This document shows positions 1 to 12,000 of a stretch of 64,000 bases of DNA, piece after piece; the stretch's first letter is position 1, and each line of letters begins with the position of its first letter. The notes below the pieces were generated by a model. The model did not search any database. It was not told the origin of the DNA and worked only from the letters and a program-made list of their open reading frames with translations. Where the stretch lies: assembly GCF_021869535.1 (NCBI RefSeq), contig NW_026262701.1, positions 7,703,501-7,767,500 on the forward strand, read 5' to 3'. Made by a program: the position numbers and the translations under genes. This DNA comes from Mytilus californianus (taxonomy: Eukaryota > Mollusca > Bivalvia > Mytilida > Mytilidae).

Positions 1-432
1 ACTGGAGAAAACATTGAATGTTAGGTATTTTTATTCTTACTTATAAAAAATTCAAGCTCTCATAATAATTAGACATCTGTAAATTTTAAACTAGCCATTA
101 CGCGTCTTATAGACCATCCCACATCAGCGAAAGAACCATCGCACTTCGGCGAAGACCACTGCACTTCAACGTGACCATTGCAGTTTAGAGTACCCTTCCC
201 ACCCCAGAGTCCTACAGATATACATCAGTCTTCAGGCTTGGTCTTCAGCATACCAGGCCATGTTTGTAAAATTTCCATTGGGCCTGTAATAATTTCCAAA
301 TACATTTCAATAGAATATGTACCAAATTTTAAAAAAAATGAGCATAGTATATATATAATGCTTGTGAAATATTGATAGTTTAATCTGTCAAACTGAAGAG
401 GAAATGATATATCTTTATTTAAATCCTTTCAG
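1..432 (+). other. Upstream intron of the HAD-choline dehydrogenase gene
   Basis: No convincing coding exon is visible. The stretch ends in a pyrimidine-rich tract and an AG at 431-432, a good 3' splice acceptor for the large exon that follows. The only structure is a few degenerate ~20-bp direct repeats around 110-180 (variants of 'gaccatcgcacttc' followed by a purine-rich piece). The first HAD motif, which this gene needs, must lie in an exon left of the window. Confidence 0.5.
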
Positions 433-2854
433 ATTTGAAGAGAAAACCGGTTTAAAAATTGGACCACAAATTGCAGACACACTTGGGTATTGTGAAATGA
501 CCAAGAAAGTGTCTGAAGGTGTTCTGTCAGAGGGTACTTGGTATGAAATTAAAAAGTCAATGGTGGATGTTGTGAGAAAGCATGGTATTCCATATCAAGA
601 AGCTGTTATACTCACAAACCAAGTTATAAAAGAATGTGAACATATTTGGTATGAGGACTCAAAAACTCTCAACAAAGATATCAAAGAATTTTTTAAACTT
701 TTAAAAAATGCTGGTATGAAGATTGCTGTTTCAGCTGCAGATGAAAGAGATAATGTCTTCAAAGAATTCCAAAACTTGGGAGTTATGAATTATATAGATT
801 TCCTTTTATGTGATGGCGATCCTCATGCTATTACTCCACTTGGTAGACATAATATAGAGTTTATATGTGAGCAATTAAATGTTGATCCATCTGAAACAGT
901 TCTTGTTGGCGATGCTACAGCCGATTTTATAAATGTGGACACTACAAGATGTATTGGTGTTTTAACTGGGGTAGCATCAAAGCAACAGTTGGAAGATCAT
1001 ACTGATATTGTTGTAGAATCTGTTGATGACGTACTTGACCACGTCATTGGTACATCACCGTCTCTTCCTCCTCCATCACCTAGGCAACCATCACGTCAAT
1101 CTGCTCCAATGTATACGGCTGGTGGGCCATTTTCTACAATTAAAAGATCATTTTCTACCAGTACATCCAGACATTACAGTACAAAATCAGACATAAGTAG
1201 TGTTCACGATTATGTTATCGTAGGTGCTGGGTCTGCTGGATGTGTTTTAGCCAACCGATTGTCAGCTAATGAAGAGAACAAAGTATTGGTTCTGGAAGCT
1301 GGACCAAAAGATTACACATGGAAAATACATATGCCTGCTGCATTGATGTATAACCTGTGTGATGATAAGTATAATTGGTACTATCATACAGAGCCAGAAA
1401 AAGGAATGAATGATCGTGTAATGTACTGGCCAAGAGGAAGAGTATGGGGAGGATCATCCTCATTAAATGCCATGGTGTACATCAGGGGAAATGCATTAGA
1501 TTATGACAGTTGGGAAAAGTTAGGCGCTACTTCTTGGTCTTATGCAGACTGTCTACCATATTTCAAAAAAGCTCAGTGTCATGAATTAGGGGAAAACGAA
1601 TACAGAGGTGGCAGTGGTCCATTACATGTGTCTAGAGGAAAGAACAAAAATCCCCTTTTCCAAGCTTTTATAGATGCTGGAGTACAAGCTGGTTATCCTT
1701 TCACAGATGATATGAATGGGTACCAGCAGGAAGGACTTGGATGGATGGATATGACAATTCATAAAGGATTACGTTGGAGTGCAGCATCGGCATATCTACG
1801 TCCTGCAAATGAACGAACAAATTTGACAGCAGAAGTTAAAGCATTTACCAATAGAATTCTTTTTGACAATAATCGTGCAGTTGGGGTGGAATATGAACAA
1901 GGTGGTGTTGTGAAAAAAGCAATGGCAAACAAGGAAGTAATATTGAGTGGTGGAGCGATAAATTCACCACAGCTTTTGATGTTATCTGGTATAGGAAATG
2001 CAGATGACTTAAAAAAACTCAACATACCAGTGGTACAGAATTTACCTGGTGTTGGAGAAAACTTACAGGATCATTTAGAAGTCTATGTACAGTATGAACT
2101 TACTCAGCCTTTATCTTTATATAAAGCACAATGGAAATTTCCTCACAACATGATCCGCATTGGTCTACAGTGGTTTGCAACACAAAAAGGTGATGCTGCG
2201 TCAGCACATTTAGAGTCGGGAGGATTTATAAGAAGTAAACCAGGAGTAGAGTTTCCTGACATTCAGTTTCATTTCTTACCTTCTACAGTCAACGACCATG
2301 GAAGGAAAATGGGGGACAGACATGCATGTCAAGTTCATGTGGGAACATTGAGACCAACAAGCCGAGGCTACATAAAACTGAAAAGTAATAATCCAAGAGA
2401 TCACCCAAAACTTGTGGCCAATTATATGTCAACACAGGAAGATATAGTAGACATGAGAAATAGTGTAAAATTAGCAAGGGAAATATTCCAACAGAAAGCT
2501 TTTGAACCTTATGTAGGACCAGAGCTAAATCCAGGATCAAAAACTCAGACTGATGCTGAAATAGATGACTATGTTCGTCGAATGGGGGATAGTGCATATC
2601 ACCCATCATGTACATGTAAAATGGGATCACCTTCAGATACAATGACTGTGGTTGATCCAGAAACCAAAGTTCTCGGTATAGAAGGATTAAGAGTTGTAGA
2701 CGCTTCTATAATGCCTGCAATGGTTAGTGGAAATTTAAATGGACCAACAATTATGGTTGCTGAGAAAGCAGCAGACATTATCCTTGGGAATAAACCTTTA
2801 CCAAAATCTAATGCTCCAGTGTATCGACCTAAAACTTTAGAAACACAAAGATAA
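433..2854 (+). CDS. HAD-like hydrolase / choline dehydrogenase (GMC oxidoreductase) fusion, last exon
   Basis: The open frame runs 404-2854, but a splice acceptor at 431-432 makes 433 the likely exon start, so the apparent ATG at 404 is probably intronic. Numbering residues from 404, positions ~12-215 look like a HAD hydrolase: a cap-like helical region, a motif II-like Ser near 110 (VSAAD) and motif IV G-D-A-T-A-D at 169-174. The motif I DxD is absent and presumably on an upstream exon. Residues 243-265 are rich in Ser, Thr, Arg and Lys with few acids, like a mitochondrial presequence. Residues ~269-805 form a complete GMC oxidoreductase: FAD-binding GAGSAG at 274-279, GMC signature 1 at ~344-370 (RGRVWGGSSSLNA), signature 2 at ~516-531 (GGAINSPQLLMLSG), active-site His733 in YHPSCTCKMG and Asn779 in LNGPT. 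The family oxidises choline to betaine aldehyde in mitochondria. The GMC call is very firm; the true substrate and the HAD activity are inferred. Confidence 0.9.
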
Positions 2855-3130
2855 AAGATTTTGAAAAGTGTTTTTTTTAACATATATCTGTACATGTTGT
2901 ACGAAAGACTTTCAGGTTGCAAGAAAGTCCCTATAGCACTAACTAATGAGATTTTAGATAGTTTTTCACTGGCACTTATGAACAAACGGCAAATACAGTA
3001 ATTAACTTAGTTTTGTTATACTTCTATGAACAAATGGCTTATGGATATTGTGTTACCCCTGCCTGTCCTACGCCCCTGAACAGTTGTCCAGACTTTTTTG
3101 TTATACCTACAAATAAATAGATTTTTGGTA
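2855..3130 (+). other. 3' UTR of the choline dehydrogenase-like gene
   Basis: Directly follows the TAA stop. An AATAAA polyadenylation hexamer lies at 3112-3117, followed by T-rich DNA, so cleavage a little after 3130 is likely. The extent is inferred from the hexamer only. Confidence 0.5.
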
Positions 3131-5116
3131 CATTTGTCTACTATGGTGATTTACATTTGAAGTTTGTATTCCTTTCTGATTGACTGACTTTTTGGGGAAT
3201 ATCGTTTCTTGGACATTATATTTCATGAATATTGTTATTTGTGAAAACCTCATTGTAATGCTTGCAGAGTTGATTTTTCCCCAGATGAACTACATTTTCA
3301 GAATTGCTTACATTGGTCTTTGAAAATTTTATAAAATTGTACTTCCGGTAGTACAGATTTTTTTTTGAAAAGTATGCAGACCTGGAGCTGATCTTTAGTA
3401 CATTGGTGCATAATTATGACTCAGAGATCACGTTTGCATTTCATTTCCAGCCATACTTTAAACTCATGAACATACATTTGTCAGTGTATGTCGCTGACCC
3501 TGGTACACCTCATCTATTGTATGCATTCTCTGGCATAAACAACAATGAGGCGGCAGGCAGGGGCATTTTTGTCGTATCGACATCTATTAGTATTTGATGT
3601 TAATTTTATGTTAATGGTTAGTTGAGAAACTTGTCTAACAAGTAGATATTTATGCCTTAGTCTGTGGCAAGTTTTTAAAAGTAGTTTTGTAATAATATAG
3701 TAGCTGCAGGAATTAAATAGCTACGCTCTTTATTTTCTGAAATTTTTCTGATTTTTTAATGGAAACCAATTGTTCTCGTATTAAAGATTTAAAAAAAAAA
3801 CGTTGTACTGGATATATTGATATGAATTTCATAAAATAAATCCTTTTGAATTGTTCTGATTTCATACCTAAACATGTTGTAGTTTAAATCTTTTTCAATT
3901 TCTGAATTGCAGTATAGTTGCTTACAAATATCAAAAAGAGTACGATGAACTGATATGACATAACTTTTGTAGTTTCTAGAAATTTTTTCAAAATTACAAA
4001 TTAAAATAGTGAATCTGATCATATTTGAAATTTTATTCCTAGTGAGTGGTGCTTGAAGACAATTATTAGAAATACAAATGTATTAGATTGGAGAACAATA
4101 AACTTAAAATAACACAAAAAAATATTCTAAAACCAGTCGAGAAACATCTGTACACAAGAACGATATCCGTGAAATCAGACAAATTTTATGTCATGCAACG
4201 GATAGATTTAGTTTTGACAGCTGCATGCAAAATAATATTGAAACAGTATTTTAAATTTTTTGGGACATTAAATTAAAAAATAAAAACATGTTGATCTATA
4301 TCAGAACATAAAAAAAATATACTTGTACTATTTGAACCTCTATTCTAAGATTCAATCAGTTTGTGAAATAGATCTATATATGTGTAAAATGTACATGAAA
4401 TTGCATTTTTTTTTACTGTGATGTGTTTAAATTGTCATTTTATTAGTGAAGATATGACAATCAAGAATGGCACTCTTCATGCACTCGAATCTTCTTCTAT
4501 CACATCCATTAAAGATAAGAAATGTACAAACAGTGTAAAATTTCTTTTGCTGGTAACTACCTCTAGAGTTATTTTAACTTTTTGGATATAATTTCTAAAC
4601 TATACTGTAACTTGTGAAAATATTTTTAAAAAATTCTTCAAAGCAAAATTCATGCATTGAAATATTTACCACTGGACAAACAACAACAAACAAAAATCAA
4701 TCAATCGATTTAATCAAATAATTTACAGATGAAATGCTTTTTAAAAAAAATGTATAGGACATTTAGTTGATTATATATCGTTAAATGATAGAAGAGTTAA
4801 GATTATTTGAATTTTTAAAGAGGGTTTATAGATAAGAATGTTTTGTTTTCACATGATGAGTATTTGTAGTATTGTCATGTAATAACAGGGTATTGTCACT
4901 GTTGTATTAAATATGTACAGTTTTCAAGAATAAGTGACAACATAAATGTGCAATGAAGGGAATCAATACTTAATTTAATAAATATAGAATTGTGTAAGCT
5001 TATACAGTAATAGTTTATTGTTATTGGAACTTAGAATGAGGTACAAATGCAGTTTGCTTGGGAAGACTTGTAATCCATAGTCCCCCATGGATACTTCATA
5101 TGCAGTTGAATTAGCA
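3131..5116. other. Intergenic AT-rich DNA
   Basis: No gene, RNA gene or recognisable repeat is visible. Short open frames here lack family resemblance and have the composition of random AT-rich sequence. Confidence 0.5.
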
Positions 5117-5121
5117 TTGGA

Positions 5122-5276
5122 TAGAGGCGGATTTAGGGGTGGGGGCTGGGCCCCCCCCCCTTTTGTGGGAAAAATTTTGTTGATTATATAGGGAATCACT
5201 GAAGCATGACTGGAACGGGCCCCCTCTTAGGCAGTCAGTGGGCCCCCACTTATGAAAATTTCTGGATCCGCCACTG
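5122..5276 (+). mobile_element. hAT-like MITE, GGCGGAT ends (copy 1)
   Basis: About 155 bp. The left end reads tagaggcggattta and the right end ctggatccgccactg, so the termini are inverted copies of GGCGGATyyAG. The flanks are ttgga (5117-5121) and ttggc (5277-5281), a 5-bp duplication with one mismatch. It matches the copy at 8430-8583 closely along its length, in the same orientation. CAGGGGCGG-type ends and 5-bp duplications fit a hAT-derived non-autonomous element. Confidence 0.65.
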
Positions 5277-5457
5277 TTGGCACATCTTTCCATGAAGATT
5301 ATTTGACCCTACCCCCTCAGTCCACTGACTTTAAAACAATTGCATAGTTTAAATGTTAAATTTTGTGATTATGTCAGTTTAAGGGGAACAATAAATGGTA
5401 GGCCAAATGTATTTGGTATGAGGTTGTATAAAACATTGGTACATGTATCTAATTTCT

Positions 5458-6427
5458 GAGATCACCCCAGTTTTTGGTGGGATATACTTTCTACCTTTAT
5501 CTGAGATCACCCGAGTTTTTGGTGGGATATACTTATTACCTTTACCTGAGGTCACCCCAGTTTTTGGAGGGTTATATTTATTACCTTTATCTGAGATCAC
5601 CCCAGTTTTTGGTGGGATATACTTATTACCTTTACCAGAGATCACCCGAGTTTTTGGTGGGATATACTTATTACCTTTACCTGAGATCACCCCAGTTTTT
5701 AGTGGGATATACATATTACCTTTACCAGAGATCACCCCAGTTTTTGGTGGGTTATACTTATTACCTTTACCTGAGATCACCCCAGTTTTTGGTGGGATAT
5801 ACTTATTACCTTTACCTGAGGTCACCCCAGTTTTTGGAGGGTTATATTTATTACCTTTATCTGAGATCACCCCAGTTTTTGGTGGGATATACTTATTACC
5901 TTTACCAGAGATCACCCGAGTTTTTGGTGGGATATACTTATTACCTTTACCTGAGATCACCCCAGTTTTTAGTGGGATATACGTATTACCTTTACCAGAG
6001 ATCACCCCAGTTTTTGGTGGGTTATACTTATTACCTTTACCTGAGATCACCCCAGTTTTTGGTGGGATATACTTATTACCTTTACCTGAGGTCACCCCAG
6101 TTTTTGGTGGGTTATACTTATTACCTTTACCTGAGATCACCCCAGTTTTTGGTGGGATATACTTATTATCTTTACCTGAGGTCACCCCAGTTTTTGGTGG
6201 GTTATACTTATTACCTTTACCAGAGATCACCCCAGTTTTTAGTGGGATATACGTATTACCTTTACCAGAGATCACCCCAGTTTTTGGTGGGTTATACTTA
6301 TTACCTTTACCTGAGATCACCCCAGTTTTTGGTGGGATATACTTATTACCTTTACCTGAGATCACCCCAGTTTTTGGTGGGATGTACTTATTACCTTTAC
6401 CTGAGATCACCCCAGTTTTTGGTGGGT
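5458..6427. repeat. 45-bp minisatellite, about 21.6 units
   Basis: Units begin with gag(a/g)tcaccc at 5458, 5503 and every 45 bp to 6403. A typical unit reads gagatcaccccagtttttgg followed by tgggatatacttattaccttt and a CTGAG/CAGAG junction. Variants are ordered in blocks of six units (270 bp). Because 45 is a multiple of three and the unit has no stops, long open frames exist in several frames on both strands. They are by-products, not evidence of a protein. Confidence 0.95.
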
Positions 6428-6923
6428 TAGTGTTGCTCAGTGTTTAGTTTTCTTTATTGTGTTTTATAGACTGTTGCTTGTCTTTTGTCATTTTTCGTTT
6501 GTTTTTTCCTGGCATTGTCAAGTTTGTTTTTAACTTGTGAGTTTGACTATCCCTTTTGGTATCTTTCATCTCACTTTTTTATAAGATTGAATAAGTAGGG
6601 CAATCTATACAGGTCATCTGGTCATCTTGTTTAAGTTCCCATTTATAACAACAGGAGCTTAGCTTCATCCGAGTAGATTAATGAAAATTAAACTTGCCCC
6701 TGTCACCCATGTTTTTCATCTGATCAGAAATTAAGAGATTTTATACAGTTCACTTTTCATTTATTATTCCTGCCAAGTTAGGTTCAAATTAGCAATGTGA
6801 AAGGAGATGATGAAAATGTAAATTGCATACCTTTTGGATGACAATGGGCAAGGTGAGATAAAGCAAGATTTTTTTTTATATTCTATTATTATTGCCTACC
6901 AATAAACTTAATAATCAATATAA
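6428..6923. other. Intergenic spacer
   Basis: T-rich DNA after the minisatellite with no recognisable gene or repeat. Confidence 0.4.
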
Positions 6924-7180
6924 AATGTGGTACATGTATATGATTGCCAATGAGACAACTCTCAATCAGATACCAAATGATGTGTTTTTGAGCAACTATA
7001 GGTCACCATACAGAATTCAACAATGAACAAAACCCATACCGTTTAGTAATTAAAAGGCCCTGACATGGCAAACTATAAAACAATTTGATGAGAAAACCAA
7101 TGGCCTGAATAATGCTAAACAATATATGGAAAGAACTAACAATGACAGAAAGCAACAGACTACAACCATTGAATTACTGA
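6924..7180 (+). repeat. Interspersed repeat, 'gattgccaatgagacaac' family (copy 1)
   Basis: Contains the family's diagnostic blocks in order: a TGTGGTA...GATTGCCAATGAGACAACTC start, then 'aggtcac..tacag', 'cttcaacaatga' and 'aaaaggcc..gacatg..aaa..aaaacaatt'. The same blocks recur at 17912, 31016, 32160-32775 (inverted) and 50641. The class is not recognised; no coding sequence is present. Confidence 0.75.
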
Positions 7181-7185
7181 GTTCA

Positions 7186-7918
7186 ACAAGCATTCTGAGA
7201 GTATTGCATGGTAATACATAGTCCCCTACTGGTTAAAAATTAATTGTACTGGAACAAAATGCTAACTTGTCATTGTGTAAACTATACAACAAATATCAAG
7301 TCAATATCTCCAAGCATGACCAAAAAAAGAGTGGAAAACTGATAATTTAAGTGAATTTCTAAGTCCAAGGACCATAACTCTGCAAAAAATCATCAAACCG
7401 AAACGAAATTCAAACTTGGTCTGTAACTTGTCATGATAAAACTATATACCAGTTATCAAATCAATATCTTCAAGCATGACGAAAAAAGTGTGGAAAACTG
7501 ATTATTTGAGTGAATTTTCTAAGTCCAAGGACTATAACTCTGCAAAAAATCATCAGACCGGAACAAAATTTGAACTTGATCTGTAACTTGTCATGATAAA
7601 ACAATGTACCAATTATTAAATCAATATCTTCAAGAATGACAAAAAAAAGTGCGGAAAACTGAATATTTGAGTGAATTTTTTAAGTCCAAGGACTATAACT
7701 CTACACAAAATTATCAGACCGGAACAAAATTCAAACTTGATCTGTAACTTGTTATGATCAAACAATATACCAAATATCAAATCAATATCTTTAAGCATGA
7801 AGAAAAAAAGTGTGGAAAACTGATTTGCCGGACTGACAGAAGGACAGACAGACGGACAGACAGACAGGCGGACGGAGTGCAAACCTAAAGTCCCCTCCAA
7901 CTTCGTCGGTAGGGGACT
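7186..7918 (+). mobile_element. Pearl-like element with ~155-bp core units and (GACAGACGG) tract
   Basis: Begins with 'caagcattctgagagtattg' and ends with a GGACAGACAGACGGACAG microsatellite, then 'aaagtcccctcc..ggtaggggacta', where agtcccct pairs with aggggact as a short terminal hairpin. The middle is at least three ~155-bp tandem units (gtgtggaaaactgat, aaggactataactct, cttgatctgtaacttgt...). The layout matches published bivalve pearl-type elements; family membership is inferred. Confidence 0.65.
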
Positions 7919-8199
7919 AATAATCAGAAAAATGGGATTTTAGGGACCATTTTATTAGAATAGGATTTCTTGTCCTCTGAATAGTACCTTCATATTTTAT
8001 CAGAGCCTCTTTTCCAGAGGAGTAGGGGCATTTTAAAGACTCATTTTCGGCCCAAGAAAAAGAGTTTTTGAGTACTTCTGTAGATTTGCACATAATGTTT
8101 AGAAATAATATAATATGTGGCCTTTTCAAGACGAGTGCGCTCACTAAAATGTCTTGACTTTACCGATCAGGTTTGATTTTATGTTAAAAGTCTTTTAGA

Positions 8200-9090
8200 T
8201 AAAGGTTTTACTATGAATAACACATAAACTTATCATTATCAATGATCCATGTAAATCAGGTCAAGGTCTGATGAACCCTGCCAGACAGATATGTACACCT
8301 TACAATCATTCCATACATCAAATATAGTTGACCTATTGCATATAGTATTTAAGATGAGGACCCTACTAAGGAAACTTAAACATTAACCAGTGAAGCATGA
8401 AAATAAGGTCAAGGTCAGATGATACCTGCCAGGGGCGGATTTAGGGGGGGCCTGGGCCCCCCTCCCCTTTTGTGGGAAAAATTTGGTTGATTATATAGGA
8501 AATTACTGAAGCATGACTGGAGCGGGCCCCCTCTTAGGCAGTCAGTGGGCCCCCACTTATGAAAATTTCTGGATCCGCCATTGCCTGCCATACGTACATG
8601 TACACCTTGTAATCACTCCATACACCATATAAAGTTGACCTATTGCTTTGCTTATAGAGAAATCGACCAAATCATAAAAACTTAACATTGATCAATGAAT
8701 CATGAAAATGAGATCAAGGTTAGATGATACATACCAGACAGACATGAACCTTACACCTTGCAATCATTCCATACACCAAATATAGCTGACCTGCTGAGAA
8801 ACAGACCTAATCCTGTAACTTTAACCTTAAATACAGATCCATGAAATGAGGTTGAGGTCAGGTGAACCCTGTCTGACGGACATGTAGACCTTGCAAGAAT
8901 TCCATAGACCAAATATTATCATCCTATTACTGATAACAAGTGAGAAATTCCCATGACCAAAAAAAAAAGTTTTTTTAAGAAGTCGCTGAACGGTTAAAAT
9001 GAGGTCATATAACAATGGTTATAGGACAGACAGAAACAGCATAATAGAAGGCATCTACATACAAGGTATCCAGATCTTCTACCTTCTGAA
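8200..9090 (+). repeat. Tandem-unit repeat 'gaggtcaaggtcagatgaac'
   Basis: Four degenerate units near 8222, 8402, 8700 and 8850, each with 'aatgaggtcaaggtcagatg', 'ccagacagacatgtacacctt' pieces and 'ccatacaccaaatatagttgacctattgc'. One unit is split by the MITE at 8430-8583. The 3' end (catacaaggtatccagatcttctaccttctgaaatata) recurs at 21855-21905. Confidence 0.7.
8430..8583 (+). mobile_element. hAT-like MITE, GGCGGAT ends (copy 2)
   Basis: 154 bp, from CAGGGGCGGATTT to GATCCGCCATTG, flanked by an exact 5-bp duplication, cctgc, at 8425-8429 and 8584-8588. It interrupts a unit of the surrounding tandem repeat, which gives the pre-insertion sequence directly. Nearly identical to 5122-5276. Confidence 0.8.
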
Positions 9091-12000
9091 ATATAAAGGG
9101 AAACGAAATCAAAATTGCATCCAGTAGACAATTTTAATCGTTCTGGAAAATAAGGTGATGCAACAAATAACTAAGTGATCAGTACAAGACAAGTAAGTGT
9201 TTTTTTTATTGGATGACAAACATGGTGCTAAGCACACTGTCCTTTTTTACTTTGTTAATTTCAAAGATATTTATACTACTTCTGTATTTGTGTGTATGTA
9301 TGAATTAGAAAGATGTCTTTATAACAAAGGCTATGGTGCAAAATGTCAATATGATAACTTGAGTTTGCATGGTACTTGTGTCATTACTGTGTGGTATAAT
9401 ATATACTGGGAACAAGCCTGACTATATGTTTCTATAGACTTGTTCTTTTCTAAAATTTCTGACATTTTCCAATTTTTAACCTCTTACTAAAATACTTTCC
9501 AGTTATAACTGGGGTACAAAGCTACCCTAAAATGACAAACATTTTCATTAACATTTATGATGTGTCATTTAAAAATGAGGAAAAAAAGATACCAAGGGGG
9601 TATTCACACCTTGGCCAAAACAAAAAACAGTTTCTCCATCTGAAGGGTACTAATCTCTCACATTGTGAAGCTATAGAGCTTTTGTTCCCTGAATATAAAT
9701 TACCCTAGCAACAACAACTCTGATTGGTCTGAGGATAGCCAAAATTTCTGCATCAATCCAACATGCCCATATTTTCCAGTGGCAGTCCAAATTTCCTGCC
9801 TGTCATCCTCATTGACAAGTTTTACAGAGCCTTACTTTTTCTTCCTTGTTAATTTGCTTTTGTTCTGAATATGTATGAACTATTAGTTACTGGGTATTAA
9901 ACAAACAACAATCAATCACTCTAAGCTAAAACTTCATGGCCTTCTTCATTAAAAGAACAGTTCTCCCAGGGAAATATTAGCGTACTGTTATACCACTTGG
10001 AAACAGGCAGAACCCAATCACTTTTAACATAGAAAAACACCAGACTACATATAATATGTTTTATATCAGCACTTTATTTCATTTTTCATTTAAAAAAAGT
10101 CCACGAAAAGTAAATATTATAAGCACTTAAAAGTGAATACAGTTTTGAAAATCAATGGATAATTTGACCAGATTTAAATGTTAATTTATTCTTAGACAAA
10201 AGAAACATTGCAGTTTTTGATATTCAATACATAGTATAAAAATAAAACCAATCATTACCACCACATGGATGTATATGAAAATTCTTCAGATAGTTGAATA
10301 AACCTTACAAAAGCAAGAATCATGATGTGATGTACATTTTGTTCCACAAGAGAGAGTTCATAACAAATATTAGTACATGGTAAACTCAACTTCTATTAAT
10401 TGTAAAACAAACAAAAATACTATTAGAAAAAGCAGGAGGTTTAATAATGCATAATTCAATCCTAGTGTGCATCATGTTTGAACCCATCCCTGTTCTTTTC
10501 CAGCAGTGGGGTAGACTGTTGGGCTTTCGAAACGTCACAGACCCCATTCACAAAATTTTGAGTGCAATTAACATTTGAATCTTTGAGCGGAACTTGATCT
10601 CAAGTTACACAAATACAATGGACTTCTTTACATCAAAAGCACTGAACAATATTTCCCCTTTAAAACAGGCATTATGCCTCTCCCTAACTGGCAGTGTGGA
10701 GTTATTTCATCATGTTAGTCCAACATTTGAAGGTCTTCTTCTGATTTTACAGTATACTCAATAAACTTCAAAAGATAATCCAATGAAAATTTACTTTCAT
10801 TCGAGATACTTGCACAAAATTTGAGTTTTCCAGCTTTTTGATGATGACAAGATTTTAACCAAGTAAACAACTTTGCTTGCATTTAAAACTATGGACATCA
10901 GTTTTATTGGTTTCTTGTCAAAAATATATAGATTGATTTGCAGAATTTATTTTGTGTATTTTACCTTGTGTAACTTTTCTTTTGTCCATGAGTATATATT
11001 CAACTAACTAATCATACAGTACCTATCACTGAAAACTGTTTACCAGTACTTGTCAGAATTTTATAATTTTGAGCTTTCTAGTTGTACACTTGGCAAAATG
11101 AAAGAAAAAACATCCAGAATCAAGGAAAACTTAAGATCTCCATATTTCCTGGGAAGTGGTTTTAGTACTTCATGGGCTAGAAACAATATAAATTAGCTAT
11201 TTAGTATTAAAAGATAAAATGACCATTTCACAAACTTGAATATGCAAACTATGCAAACAAGTTTTAAAGTCAATGAACAGTGGAACTCCATACAGAATAT
11301 CATGGTCTTATCATTAGTGGTTGTGGTTCCCCTTAGATTGACCTAATCATAAACATAGACATGTGAACTATATATGTCCGATCATGTATAAGTATCAAAG
11401 TCAATGGAAAATGATTGAGTGTTTGGCAACATAATCTCCATGGAAATAAAATGTCCCACCCAATCCATGTAGAACTGCATATCAAATAAAATGGACTCAC
11501 CATTTATGATTCATCTTAACGGAACTAATAACAAACTTAAACAATTGCTGATGCCTTGCATCAACACTGATGTCTGAAACAGCAAGCATAAGTCTACTTC
11601 ATCTCATGTGAGACAAAAACTGTCTGGTGAGTGAACATACAACACCTTACTGAAGAAGTCTTACTCTTCAGTGTAAGAATATCAAAAATTGCATTAATGG
11701 TCTTCTTTATTCTCTTAAATGTATGTGCTCCATTACTCTATTAGATTACATCATCTTATTCACTAGATAGAGTGGAAAGTAATAGGCATTCTCTTGAAAG
11801 AAAATGGAAGGACTAGAAAACCTTTTTCATATTTACATCAACATACTCAAATCTGAATAAAGCATTTGGATTAATAAATATCCAAATAACTATGACTAAG
11901 AGTTGATAAAAAATTCTTTCTATGAAGCAATTTGATGGAAAGTAACCTATTAAATGGTGTTTATCTGCAAAACATAGTTTAGCATTATACATGTACATAT

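Noticed and set aside
404..432. ATG at 404 as the start of the HAD-choline dehydrogenase protein
   Set aside because: It precedes a polypyrimidine tract and AG acceptor, and the protein would lack the first HAD motif. The exon most likely begins at 433.
5379..6447. Long open frames (over 300 codons) on both strands across the 45-bp array, encoding EITPVFGGIYLLPLP-like repeats
   Set aside because: The unit length is a multiple of three with no internal stop, so several frames stay open automatically. There is no start context, splice signal or non-repeat domain.
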